Shown here piece after piece: positions 26,109 to 34,313 of a DNA stretch of 64,000 nucleotides. The DNA comes from Anaerolineales bacterium UBA5195 (lineage in GTDB: Bacteria > Chloroflexota > Anaerolineae > Anaerolineales > Villigracilaceae): positions 1 through 64,000 of the forward strand of contig DHVZ01000030.1 in the NCBI GenBank assembly GCA_002412925.1, read 5' to 3'. The translations under genes and the position numbers were made by a program. The number at the start of each line of letters is the position of its first letter. The first letter of the stretch is position 1. The notes under the pieces were generated by a model. The model saw only the letters and a program-made list of their open reading frames with translations. It searched no databases and was not told the origin of the DNA.

Positions 26109-27098
26109 ATGAAAAACGCCATTACTGATGTCCCTGGCATTGAAGTGGGCCAGGCGCAGGATCTGGACGCGCTGACTGGCGTCACTGTCATTTTGTGCCG
26201 CAAGGGCGCTGTCGGCGGCGTGGACCAGCGCGGCGGCGCGCCCGGCACACGCGAAACCGATCTGCTCAACCCGATTAACCTGGTCGAAAAAGTCCACGCG
26301 GTGGTGCTGGCAGGCGGTTCGGCTTTTGGGCTGGATTCTGCCAGCGGGGTAATGAAATATCTCGAAGAACAAAAGGTTGGGTTTAACGTGGGCGTGGCTC
26401 GCGTCCCGATCGTTCCAGCCGCGATTTTGTTTGACCTGGCCCTCGGACGGGCCGATGTGCGTCCCGGGCCCGAGATGGGTTACCGCGCCGCAGCCGCTGC
26501 CAGCACTGGAGCAGTGGCCGAAGGCAATGTCGGTGCGGGGACGGGGGCTTCAGTGGGGAAAATCTTCGGCAATGCCGGGGCGATGAAAGCGGGCCTTGGC
26601 ACAGCCTCCATCGATCTAGGTGGGGGCATCATTGTTGGCGCCCTTGTGGCGGTCAACGCCTACGGGGATGTAATCAACCCGCAAACGGGAGAAATCCTCG
26701 CCGGGGCGCGGACCGTCAAAGCGGGACCGCTGACCCTGGGCACTCCCGGCTACTTTGCCGATACGCTGGCGACGATGAAAACCTTCGCTGGGCGGATGAT
26801 CGAGGGTTTCGCGATGCGCTCGAATACTGTCATCGGTGTGGTGGCGACGAATGCCAAGCTGACCAAACCTGAAGCCAACAAAATGGCCCAGATGGCGCAA
26901 GACGGCCTGGCGCGCGCCATCCGCCCGGCACACACGATGCTGGATGGGGATACGATTTTTGCGCTAGCCACCGGCCAAAAGAATGCTGATGTGAGCCTGG
27001 TGGGCGCTTTTGCCGCCGAGGCGTTTGCCGAAGCCTGCCTGCGGGCGGTGAGATCGGCCAAAAGTGCGGGCGGTCTGCCAGGATTGGGCGGTCATTAA
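26109..27098 (+). CDS. P1-family (S58, DmpA-like) aminopeptidase
   Basis: The 329-residue protein begins with the family start ITDVPGIEVGQA and carries GGAPGTRETDLL, VVLAGGSAFGLDSASGVM and RPGPEMGYRAA. These enzymes are N-terminal nucleophile hydrolases that cut themselves; here the pair N239-T240 in RSNTVIGVVATN is the expected cleavage site, leaving Thr as nucleophile. They hydrolyse N-terminal residues of small peptides or beta-peptides. No signal peptide is present, so it acts in the cytosol. Length is normal. Confidence 0.88.
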   Translation: MKNAITDVPGIEVGQAQDLDALTGVTVILCRKGAVGGVDQRGGAPGTRETDLLNPINLVEKVHAVVLAGGSAFGLDSASGVMKYLEEQKVGFNVGVARVPIVPAAILFDLALGRADVRPGPEMGYRAAAAASTGAVAEGNVGAGTGASVGKIFGNAGAMKAGLGTASIDLGGGIIVGALVAVNAYGDVINPQTGEILAGARTVKAGPLTLGTPGYFADTLATMKTFAGRMIEGFAMRSNTVIGVVATNAKLTKPEANKMAQMAQDGLARAIRPAHTMLDGDTIFALATGQKNADVSLVGAFAAEAFAEACLRAVRSAKSAGGLPGLGGH

Positions 27099-27167
27099 GA
27101 AGTTTTCAGGGCAGAGCAGGATCTCCTGGGGTATGATTAAGAAAATTTTCAAAAAGGCTCAAGCATA

Positions 27168-28079
27168 ATGGAATTCACCTCTCGCCCCTATACTGACCCA
27201 GCCGACCGGCAGACTGTGCTCGATTTTGTGCGCACTGTGCGGCCCCCCGAGCGGGTTTTTGATTATCCCAGCCTGAATGATTTGGAGGAGCAACTCCCCC
27301 AGCCTGAAGTCCAGGCCAACTCCCGCCTGTGGTTTGCAGGCGACAAACTGGTTGCTTTCGCCCTCGTTGACCCGTGGGATAACCTGTGGTTCGACCTCCA
27401 ACCCGCCCAACAGGCGGCCCTGGGTGACGAAATCGTCCAGTTTGGTGTCGATTGCCTCCGCGCCCGGCTGGCAGCGGGCGAGGCCGGCAACCTGGAGACC
27501 AACTGCGCCGAGAACTATTCGGCGCGCCGGGCCTTTCTCGAAGCCCACGGTTTTCTGGCCTTGCCGGAACAGACCCTGGGATTTGCCCGCCCGCTCTCGG
27601 AGCCGATCCCCGACCCCGTCTTGCCCCCCGGCTATAGCCTGCGCCTGCTCAAAGGTCGGGACGAAGCTGCTGCCGCTGCTGCACTCCATTGCGCCGCTTT
27701 CGGAAGCGACTACATGACCACCGAAAACCGCCTGGCCATGATGGAGACTTCCGAGTATTACCCCGAAATGGATCTGGTCATCGTCGCCCCGAATGGCGAA
27801 CTGGCAGCTTATGCGATGGGCTTCATTTCAATCGAGGAGAACGAGAAAACAGGCCGAAAGGATGGCTATGTCGATCCGATCGCAACCCATCCCAATCACC
27901 AGCGTCTTGGCCTGGCGCGCGCCCTGCTCCTGACCGGGATGCAGATGCTCAAGGCCCGCGGGATGGAAACCGCCAAGTTTGGCACCAGCAGTCAAAACGC
28001 TGGGATGCAGAAAACCGCCGCAGCCGCCGGTTTCCAGATTGAGAACCGCAAACTCTGGTTCCGCAAGGTTATTGAATAG
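27168..28079 (+). CDS. Double GNAT acetyltransferase
   Basis: A 303-residue protein with two GNAT-like halves. The N-terminal one (about 1-140) is weak (NYSARRAFLEAHGF). The C-terminal one (about 150-300) has a good acetyl-CoA loop, ATHPNHQRLGLARALL, followed by SQNAGMQKTAAAAGF. Such tandem proteins usually acetylate small molecules with only one half active. The gene is followed closely by a HIT protein gene. Substrate unknown. Confidence 0.85.
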   Translation: MEFTSRPYTDPADRQTVLDFVRTVRPPERVFDYPSLNDLEEQLPQPEVQANSRLWFAGDKLVAFALVDPWDNLWFDLQPAQQAALGDEIVQFGVDCLRARLAAGEAGNLETNCAENYSARRAFLEAHGFLALPEQTLGFARPLSEPIPDPVLPPGYSLRLLKGRDEAAAAAALHCAAFGSDYMTTENRLAMMETSEYYPEMDLVIVAPNGELAAYAMGFISIEENEKTGRKDGYVDPIATHPNHQRLGLARALLLTGMQMLKARGMETAKFGTSSQNAGMQKTAAAAGFQIENRKLWFRKVIE

Positions 28080-28112
28080 CCAGCTAATCTCCCATCACAA
28101 ATCGAAAACCCC

Positions 28113-28580
28113 ATGTCCACTCTCATCCATCAACGCGTCGAACTGGCCCAGAAGGGCGAAAACCCCACTGTCCTTTGCAAAATGGAATCAGGCTGGGCCG
28201 TCTTTGGCGATCTGCAGATACTTAATGGCTACTGCCTGCTGCTGCCCGATCCCGTCCCTTCTGACCTGAACACCCTATCCATTCCCGAGCGCGAGAAATT
28301 CCTGCGCGATATGTCCATTATTGGCGATGCCCTGCTCGAAGTCACCGGGGCAGCGCGGATTAACTACGAAATTCTGGGCAACAGCGAAAAAGCCCTGCAC
28401 GCCCACATCGTTCCACGCTTCGAGGCCGAACCGGAAGATCTTCGTAAAGGTCCAGTCTGGTTCTATGATTGGACCAAAGCCCCAAAATTCGACCCGCAGA
28501 AACACAGGGCGCTGATGGAGAAGATTGCAGCAGCCATTCAAAAACGCCTGCCGAATACGCAACATACGACCTCTGCATAA
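28113..28580 (+). CDS. HIT-like nucleotide hydrolase with incomplete triad
   Basis: The 155-residue protein has the HIT fold pattern: LLPDPVPSDLNTLS near 44-57, NYEILGNSEK near 84-93, then LHAHIVPRF. The usual HxHxH motif is reduced: H96 and H98 match the second (nucleophile) and third histidines, while the first position is A94. Members hydrolyse dinucleoside polyphosphates or AMP-lysine type bonds. Whether this one is active needs testing of the missing residue. It lies directly behind the GNAT gene. Confidence 0.78.
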   Translation: MSTLIHQRVELAQKGENPTVLCKMESGWAVFGDLQILNGYCLLLPDPVPSDLNTLSIPEREKFLRDMSIIGDALLEVTGAARINYEILGNSEKALHAHIVPRFEAEPEDLRKGPVWFYDWTKAPKFDPQKHRALMEKIAAAIQKRLPNTQHTTSA

Positions 28581-28686
28581 TTGCATTGCGAGGAGCCGTT
28601 CTATGGCGTTGACCTGCACCCGGGGTGTAAGGCAGGTCAGCAATCCCCAAGCGCTCAAGAATGCTGTGTGGTGATATGGAGACCCA

Positions 28687-29580
28687 GTGACACAAAAAAC
28701 GCGCAACCTGCTGGTGTTTGGGCTGGCCTGGTTCGCCATCCTGTCGCTGTTGACCTTTGGCCTATACCTGCCCTACGTTAAAGCCTATGACCTGGTGCAT
28801 CCCGTCCGCATTGCTTCGGAGCGCCCTGCCTATCCCGACTATCAGGAAGTCCAATTCACCACCACGGATGGGCTGACACTCAAAGGCTGGTACCTTCCGC
28901 CGCGCCAGGAGGGGCTGGTCATCTTTGTTCACGGGCTGGGCGGCAACCGCGCCGAACTGCTCGACGAGGCCGAATTCATCGCGCAGGCCGGTTACGGGGT
29001 ACTGCTCTTCGATTTGCGCAACCATGGTGAAAGCGAAGGAAGTGTTACCACGCTGGGGCTGGACGAAGTCCGCGACGTGGAGGCGGCTGTTAACTTTGCC
29101 CGTCGAAACGCTGGATGGGGCATCCCCTTGGCCTTGTTCGGCCACTCGATGGGTGGAGCCGCCGTTCTGCTGGCTGCCGTTAAAATCCCCGAAATCCGCG
29201 CCGTGATTGCCGAAAGCGCCTACACCAGCGTCGAAGATAACATCTCTGAAGGCGTACACGGGCTGACGGGCCTTCCGCCCTTCCCTTTCGCGCCGCTGAT
29301 TGTCTTTTTTGGTGAGCGCGAGGCCGGGGTTGAGATTCGTTCAGTGCGCCCGCTCGAGGCCGTCGGGCAACTCAGCCCTCGTCCGCTGCTGCTGATTCAC
29401 GGCGAGCTGGATTCCCTTATCCCGGCTGAAAATTCCCTCCGTCTGTACGCCGCTGCCCGCGAGCCGAAAGAACTTTACTTGCTGCCTCATGCGGGGCATG
29501 GCGGCTTCCTCCAGGCTGCGCCAGAAGATTATCCGCGCCGCATTCTGGCCTTTTTGGAGAAATACATCCTGGCACCGTAA
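28687..29580 (+). CDS. Alpha/beta hydrolase with N-terminal membrane anchor
   Basis: The 297-residue protein begins at GTG 28687, after GGAG. A hydrophobic helix (about 8-28) acts as signal anchor, and the hydrolase domain is outside or membrane-attached. FVHGLGGNRAELL is the oxyanion loop, S154 in GHSMGG the nucleophile, D in HGELDSLIP and H in PHAGHGGF complete the triad. It resembles the membrane-bound serine hydrolases of the BEM46/YqkD type. Its ester substrate is unknown. Confidence 0.87.
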   Translation: MTQKTRNLLVFGLAWFAILSLLTFGLYLPYVKAYDLVHPVRIASERPAYPDYQEVQFTTTDGLTLKGWYLPPRQEGLVIFVHGLGGNRAELLDEAEFIAQAGYGVLLFDLRNHGESEGSVTTLGLDEVRDVEAAVNFARRNAGWGIPLALFGHSMGGAAVLLAAVKIPEIRAVIAESAYTSVEDNISEGVHGLTGLPPFPFAPLIVFFGEREAGVEIRSVRPLEAVGQLSPRPLLLIHGELDSLIPAENSLRLYAAAREPKELYLLPHAGHGGFLQAAPEDYPRRILAFLEKYILAP

Positions 29581-29589
29581 GGATCGGTT

Positions 29590-30792
29590 CTAAAGCTCCA
29601 GCCCCAACAACGGGATTTCCATTTCCTGCGGCGTCAGCCCGCCGTGATGGCCATAATATTTTTGCTCAAATTTTCCTTTTTCATACCACCAGACCGATTC
29701 GTAGCGATAAGCCAGCACCACCAGGTTGCCAAGATGCGCGCGCAGCGTCTCCGAAGGTTCGGGACCGAAGTAGCCTTGGGCGAGCAGGTCCTCGATCTTG
29801 ACCACATCGGCCTTGCCTTCCAATCCCTTGGCCAGTAATGCCTGGGTTTCGTCGAGCATTTCGTCTTTGATGTACAGGAACAGGTCGCGGCAGGAGCCGC
29901 CGGGGACGAGCAACTCCCCTTTTTTGTTCGTTCGGACGAATCGCTCGAAACCGGGAAAGTCCCGGTTGAGATAGACTGTTGTGGCCGGATCGATTTCGGA
30001 TTGGCCATGGTCAGCGGTGAAGAGGAATAAGGTGCGGCCTTTGGCAAGCGGACGGGCGATGAACTGTTTTTCCATGACGTGCAGGAACATCTCCACTTCG
30101 GCCTCCACCTGGATGGAATCCGGGCCGTAATCGTGGCTGACCGAGTCAATACGGTCGTAGTACAGGAAAAAATAATTCTTGCCCCGCGCTTCGTTCAGCG
30201 CCAACGACAGGTTGATCACCGTTTCGGGCAGGGATTTGAATCCGCGCGGGGTGGCGCCATCAAAGACAATATTGGAATAGGTCGAAGGGGTGTACTCGCG
30301 GTGCTGGAAAACAGTCGAGGCCACGCCCAAAGTTTTTAGTTTTTGGTACAACGTGCCAGCCGGGTAAAGCCGTCGTGGATCAATGCCGGTCGTCTTTAGC
30401 TGGTCGCGCTCGGATGTGCCGGAAAAAGAAAAGAGCAGCGGCACGATCATGGCATCCAGCAGAGGCTCGTAATAATTCCACTCAAAGATGCCACTCTGGC
30501 CCACGTTCAGCCCGGTATGGATGCAGGTGGTGTGCCCGGAAGTGGTCGATGGAAATTGGGAGGTCAATTTAACGGCCGACCCGCTGCGGGTAAACCGGTC
30601 GAGAAAAGGGTGGGAGCCAAATTTCTCGAAGTGCCGCCAGCCAAAGCCATCGATAAAACAGAGGACGATGTTGTCATATTCCCCCTGGAAGTGCGGGAAG
30701 GGCTTGCCGCCGCTGAAAACGGATTGGATGGCGGCTGGCAGGCTGGCGAATCCGCCAGAGTCGTAACGGGGCTTGATGAAGGTCGGGTTCAT
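29590..30792 (-). CDS. Alkaline-phosphatase-superfamily nucleotide pyrophosphatase/phosphodiesterase-like protein
   Basis: A 400-residue cytosolic protein. CFIDGFGWRHF gives the first metal aspartate, FPSTTSGHTTCIHTG the threonine or serine nucleophile, YDRIDSVSHDYG and FTADHGQSEID further metal ligands, and YYGHHGGLTPQEM the last histidine. This matches the type I phosphodiesterase/PglZ-like branch. It should cut phosphodiester or phosphate monoester bonds with two metal ions. It precedes a small permease gene by only 5 bp on the same strand (permease first), so the pair is an operon. Confidence 0.86.
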   Translation of the reverse strand: MNPTFIKPRYDSGGFASLPAAIQSVFSGGKPFPHFQGEYDNIVLCFIDGFGWRHFEKFGSHPFLDRFTRSGSAVKLTSQFPSTTSGHTTCIHTGLNVGQSGIFEWNYYEPLLDAMIVPLLFSFSGTSERDQLKTTGIDPRRLYPAGTLYQKLKTLGVASTVFQHREYTPSTYSNIVFDGATPRGFKSLPETVINLSLALNEARGKNYFFLYYDRIDSVSHDYGPDSIQVEAEVEMFLHVMEKQFIARPLAKGRTLFLFTADHGQSEIDPATTVYLNRDFPGFERFVRTNKKGELLVPGGSCRDLFLYIKDEMLDETQALLAKGLEGKADVVKIEDLLAQGYFGPEPSETLRAHLGNLVVLAYRYESVWWYEKGKFEQKYYGHHGGLTPQEMEIPLLGLEL

Positions 30793-30797
30793 GGCGT

Positions 30798-31223
30798 CTA
30801 CCGTTTAAAATTGACCATCACCAGTCCGCAAATGCAGACCAGGATGCCGAGCAGGTTGACAAGCGACAACTTTTCGTTGAAGAACAGGCTGCCAATCAGC
30901 ACCAGCGCCACCGAAGCCACCACATTGACAGTGATGGCAAGCAGGCTGATCTGCCAGCCCGCCCGGTAAGCGAGCAGTGTGCCGATCTCGACCCCAAAGA
31001 TGGCCAGGCCAAGGGCAAAGCTGGCCCAGTTCAGCTTTTGGAAGGCTATGCCCGGACTGGCGGTGGGATAGAAAGCGAACAAGACCAGGGTTGCCGCCAG
31101 TGAGACGCCGTAGGTCATGGATAGCGCCAGGGCGGGGTTGGCATCTGAGGGGGTTAGTTTCTGGTACAGGTTGTATAAGACGGTGGACAATGCAGCCAGA
31201 CTGGCTGTCAGCACGAGTGTCAT
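30798..31223 (-). CDS. EamA/DMT-type four-helix permease
   Basis: The 141-residue protein has four membrane helices and no large loops (LTASLAALSTVLYNLYQK, SMTYGVSLAATLVLFAF, FALGLAIFGVEIGTLLAYRAG, VNLLGILVCICGLVMV), the size of a half EamA unit or small multidrug-resistance-like protein. It would work as a dimer. The start at 31223 follows AGGAA; longer in-frame starts at 31247 and 31265 have no binding site. It leads a two-gene operon with the phosphodiesterase. Confidence 0.78.
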   Translation of the reverse strand: MTLVLTASLAALSTVLYNLYQKLTPSDANPALALSMTYGVSLAATLVLFAFYPTASPGIAFQKLNWASFALGLAIFGVEIGTLLAYRAGWQISLLAITVNVVASVALVLIGSLFFNEKLSLVNLLGILVCICGLVMVNFKR

Positions 31224-31533
31224 GGGCGGTTTCCTGGTTATTTTCATTTGGAATGGGTTGTCCAACTTACAGAGTTGTTAGTTGTCGGACATGCGTAGGG
31301 CAAACGTAGGGTAAACGTCAAGTAAGGCACGAGTGTTAATGATAAATTATGAGCAGTAAGGTGATTTCTCTTCTCCTCCTTTCAAAGGAGAGCCGGGGTC
31401 GGCGTCCCCGGCTCTCTCGATTCTACCAAAGGTACATCCCGTTACGTTATAATATGCCACGCACCTTTCAGCGCGTGGCATATTGTTATTCTCGGAGATT
31501 TCCAAAGAATCCTATCATCAAAAAGGAGCGGCT
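31224..31533. other. Divergent intergenic region with two strong hairpins
   Basis: About 310 bp without a gene. GAGAGCCGGGG (31388-31398) pairs with CCCCGGCTCTC (31406-31416). AATATGCCACGC (31451-31462) pairs perfectly with GCGTGGCATATT (31473-31484); a TATAAT sequence at 31448-31453 overlaps its left arm, so the second hairpin may be an operator or leader element of the downstream dehydrogenase gene. A short direct repeat of GTAGGGYAAAC lies near 31295-31318. Confidence 0.55.
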
Positions 31534-32508
31534 ATGACCATCCAGATCACGATTATCGGGCTTGGACAAATTGGAACTTCCGTTGGCCTGGCGCTAGCCA
31601 AGCAGACCGAGCGCGTCAAACGAGTTGGGAACGACCGCGAACCCGCCATCCAGAAGCAGGCCAAGAGCCTGGGGGCTTTTGATACCGTGGAATTCAACCT
31701 GCCAAGCGCCGTCAAGAACGCCGAGGTGGTTATCCTCGCAATTCCGCTCGATCAGGTTGAAGAAACCCTGAAGTATATTGCTGAAGACTTGCGCGAAGAT
31801 GCCGTTGTGATGGATTTCTCGCCGCAGACTGCCCTGGTACAAAAATGGTTCGGCGAATTTATCCCAGCTGGACGGCACTACGTCAGCCTGTCGCCGTCGA
31901 TCAACCCGGCGTTTTTGGAGCAGCCCGGGCAGGGCCTCGAGGCGGCCCACGCCGATTTGTTCGAGAAGGCGACGATTGGCATCGCTGCCCCGGCTGGCAC
32001 CCCCAGCGAAGCCCTAAAACTGGCCAGCGATTTTGTGGGGCTGATTGGCGCAAAACCAATCTTCCTGGACATGCTTGAAGCTGACGGGCTGATGCTGACG
32101 GCGCACATTTTTCCACAGGTGATGGCGGCTGCCCTGCTGAATGCAACTGCGGGCCAGCCCGGCTGGTCAGATGCGCGGCGTTTTGCTGGACGTCCCTATA
32201 CCTTTGCCACCGCGCCCTTGGGCGAAACCACACCCCAATCCCTGGTACAGGCACTGATCGCCAACCCGGTTGGGGCTGCGCATGCCCTCGATCTGGCGAT
32301 TGGGGCGCTCACTCACCTGCGCGCTGCCATTGAGACTGGTGACCAGGCCGACCTGGAAAAACGCCTGTGCCTGGCAGCAGAAGACCGCGAAACCTGGCTG
32401 AAGGAACGCCGCCGCGCCGAGTGGGAAGCCAGAGACGAGAAAAATAAGCTGCCGAGCGCTGCGGATACGTTTAAGCGCATCCTGGTTGGCGAGCGGCCCA
32501 AAAAATAA
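31534..32508 (+). CDS. TyrA-like NAD(P)-dependent prephenate dehydrogenase family protein
   Basis: The 324-residue protein starts at ATG 31534 after AAGGAG. Its N-terminus ITIIGLGQIGTSVGLALAK is a GxGxxG Rossmann site, followed by VVILAIPLDQVEETL and MDFSPQTALV. The C-terminal helical domain (from about 180) contains DMLEADGLMLTAHIFPQVMAAALLNA, as in prephenate dehydrogenases. Other aromatic pathway genes are not nearby and the C-terminal substrate residues are only partly like TyrA, so another beta-hydroxyacid-type substrate is possible. Confidence 0.78.
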   Translation: MTIQITIIGLGQIGTSVGLALAKQTERVKRVGNDREPAIQKQAKSLGAFDTVEFNLPSAVKNAEVVILAIPLDQVEETLKYIAEDLREDAVVMDFSPQTALVQKWFGEFIPAGRHYVSLSPSINPAFLEQPGQGLEAAHADLFEKATIGIAAPAGTPSEALKLASDFVGLIGAKPIFLDMLEADGLMLTAHIFPQVMAAALLNATAGQPGWSDARRFAGRPYTFATAPLGETTPQSLVQALIANPVGAAHALDLAIGALTHLRAAIETGDQADLEKRLCLAAEDRETWLKERRRAEWEARDEKNKLPSAADTFKRILVGERPKK

Positions 32509-32518
32509 AATTTAGGCG

Positions 32519-32773
32519 ATGCCTTTTTACTGCTACATCCTCGAATGCGCCGATGGGACATATTACACAGGCTGGACCACCGATCCACCCAGGCGCGAGA
32601 AGCAGCACAATACCGGGACGGGAGCGCGCTATACGCGCATGCGCCGCCCGGTAAGTCTGGTCTACATCGAAGAACAGCCCGATCGAATCACAGCGCTGAA
32701 ACGGGAACTGGCGATCAAAAAAATGCCGCGCAAACGTAAGGCGAAACTTATCGAGACTCAATTAAAACCGTAG
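32519..32773 (+). CDS. GIY-YIG domain protein (YhbQ/UvrC-like)
   Basis: An 84-residue single GIY-YIG nuclease domain: FYCYILECADGTYYTGWTTD holds the two-strand motif, RREKQHNTGTGARYTR the conserved arginine and the basic helix, and the final glutamate occurs in KAKLIETQ. Small proteins like this belong to the YhbQ group and may cut or bind branched DNA. It begins 10 bp after the previous gene. Its stop codon overlaps the palindromic repeat at 32769. Confidence 0.9.
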   Translation: MPFYCYILECADGTYYTGWTTDPPRREKQHNTGTGARYTRMRRPVSLVYIEEQPDRITALKRELAIKKMPRKRKAKLIETQLKP

Positions 32774-32799
32774 GGGCGACGCATTGCGTCGCCCCTACG
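32769..32799. repeat. GGGGCG-arm palindromic repeat (family 1), shared terminator
   Basis: A 15-bp perfect inverted repeat with arms 32769-32783 and 32785-32799 around GCATTGC, built as TAGGGGCG...CGCCCCTA. It lies between convergent genes and likely ends both transcripts. The same core occurs inside pyrC at 42688. Confidence 0.8.
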
Positions 32800-32818
32800 T
32801 AATTTATGCAAGCAGGGC

Positions 32819-34105
32819 CTAAACCCAGCCGCGCAGCTGCATGGCTTTCACCACGCGGTCGATGGCGACCATGTAGGCCGCATCGCGCATGTAGACCTTT
32901 TCCTTCAGGCTCATTTCGAGCACACCGTGGAAGGCAGAGGTCATCTTCTGGTCGAGTTTCTCCAAGACCTCTTCCTTCGGCCAGTAGTAGTTGGCATCGT
33001 TCTGGACCGATTCGAAGTACGAGCAGGTCACGCCGCCAGCATTGCAGAGGAAGTCGGGGATATTGAAGATATCGTTCTTCTTGAAGTATTCGTCAGCTTC
33101 AGGCGTGCAGGGACCGTTGGCACCTTCAGCCACAATTTTGACGTTCTTCGACATCTTCTTGACAGTTTCAGCGTTGACATGGCCTTCGATGGCGGCTGGG
33201 ATGAGCACGTTGCAGTCCTTCTCGATCCACTTTTCGCCATCTTCGCGGATGTAACCGGCGGCCTCGGCTTTTGCCTTATCAATCGTGCCATACTGATCGA
33301 CAATGGTCAGCAGGAAGCGCGGATTGACGCCATCTTTGTGGCTGTAGGTATAAGAGGTCTTGTCGTTGCGGTCCCAGCAGGAGACACAGGCCACTTTCCC
33401 GCCCAGCATTTCAACGAAGCCGATGGCCGCATACTGGCTGACGTTGCCGAAGCCTTCAATCGCCGCGACAGATTTCTTCGGGTCAATTCCAAGATGCTTC
33501 ATCGCTTCGCGGACGGTATAGATCACGCCGAAGCCTGTGGCTTCAGTGCGACCCAGGGAGCCGCCGCCGCCCAGGGGCTTGCCGGTGAAGACGCCGGGGG
33601 TGTACTGACCAACCAGCTTGGAATATTCGTCCATCATCCAGCCCATCATCTGTGGGGTCGTGCCGACATCGGGAGCCGGGACATCCTGGCGCGGGCCGAT
33701 GTTCTTCCACATGATCTGCACCCAACCGCGGCACAGGCGTTCTTTTTCATTCACAGAAAGTGTGGAGGGATCAACAATAATGCCGCCCTTGCCGCCGCCC
33801 AGGGGGATATCAGCCACGGCGCATTTCCAGGTCATCCAGGTGGCCAGGGCGCGCACGGTGTCGAAAGTCTCAGAGGGATGGAAACGAATCCCACCCTTGT
33901 TGGGGCCGCGGGCATCATTATGCTGCACGCGATAACCCTGGAAAACGCGCAGAGAGCCATCGTCCATGCGAACCGGGATGCGGAAGGAAAATTCACGCAT
34001 CGGCCAGCGCAGGGTTTCGGCAACCTGTGGGTCCAGATTAAGCTGTTTGGCGACATGGTCAAACTGCTTCTGGGCCATTTCAAACGCATTGATTTGTCCA
34101 GCCAT
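32819..34105 (-). CDS. gdhA: Glutamate dehydrogenase (Glu/Leu/Phe/Val family)
   Basis: The 428-residue protein interconverts glutamate and 2-oxoglutarate plus ammonia. The substrate lysines are in GPNKGGIRFHP and TWKCAVADIPLGGGKGGI, the catalytic aspartate in VPAPDVGTTPQMMGW, and the nucleotide site is GFGNVSQYAA. The ending DAAYMVAIDRVVKAMQLRGW is typical of the archaeal/Chloroflexota branch. Start is marked by AGGAG. It is expressed alone, between a palindrome and the gatB terminator. Cofactor choice cannot be settled here. Confidence 0.93.
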   Translation of the reverse strand: MAGQINAFEMAQKQFDHVAKQLNLDPQVAETLRWPMREFSFRIPVRMDDGSLRVFQGYRVQHNDARGPNKGGIRFHPSETFDTVRALATWMTWKCAVADIPLGGGKGGIIVDPSTLSVNEKERLCRGWVQIMWKNIGPRQDVPAPDVGTTPQMMGWMMDEYSKLVGQYTPGVFTGKPLGGGGSLGRTEATGFGVIYTVREAMKHLGIDPKKSVAAIEGFGNVSQYAAIGFVEMLGGKVACVSCWDRNDKTSYTYSHKDGVNPRFLLTIVDQYGTIDKAKAEAAGYIREDGEKWIEKDCNVLIPAAIEGHVNAETVKKMSKNVKIVAEGANGPCTPEADEYFKKNDIFNIPDFLCNAGGVTCSYFESVQNDANYYWPKEEVLEKLDQKMTSAFHGVLEMSLKEKVYMRDAAYMVAIDRVVKAMQLRGWV

Positions 34106-34140
34106 TCTTTTCTCCTATGATGGGGTGACTGAATTTATAA

Positions 34141-34180
34141 AAAAATATAAACGGGCACCCGGATCGGATGCCCGCTTTTT
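34141..34180 (-). terminator. Terminator after gatB
   Basis: On the minus strand GCGGGCATCCG pairs with CGGGTGCCCG and is followed by an AT-rich run ending in seven T. It closes gatB transcription before gdhA begins. Confidence 0.75.
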
Positions 34181-34313
34181 AGTGTGGTATGTAATGCACG
34201 TAAATCATAAGGGAGTCTACCTTTTGTCGCGCATTACAAGGTTACACGAGTTTCAAGGCAAAGTCAATATGATGGTCATCATGTCAAAAGTCATGGATTG
34301 TAAGACAATCAAT

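Noticed and set aside
28581..28686. Degenerate family 2 repeat after the HIT gene
   Set aside because: CATTGCGAGGAGC and AGCAATCCCC resemble parts of the family, but inverse ends cannot be defined.
32927..34120. A 397-codon open frame on the plus strand opposite glutamate dehydrogenase
   Set aside because: It lies exactly opposite a clear dehydrogenase gene; long antisense frames are common over GC-rich genes, and no binding site or recognisable domain supports it.
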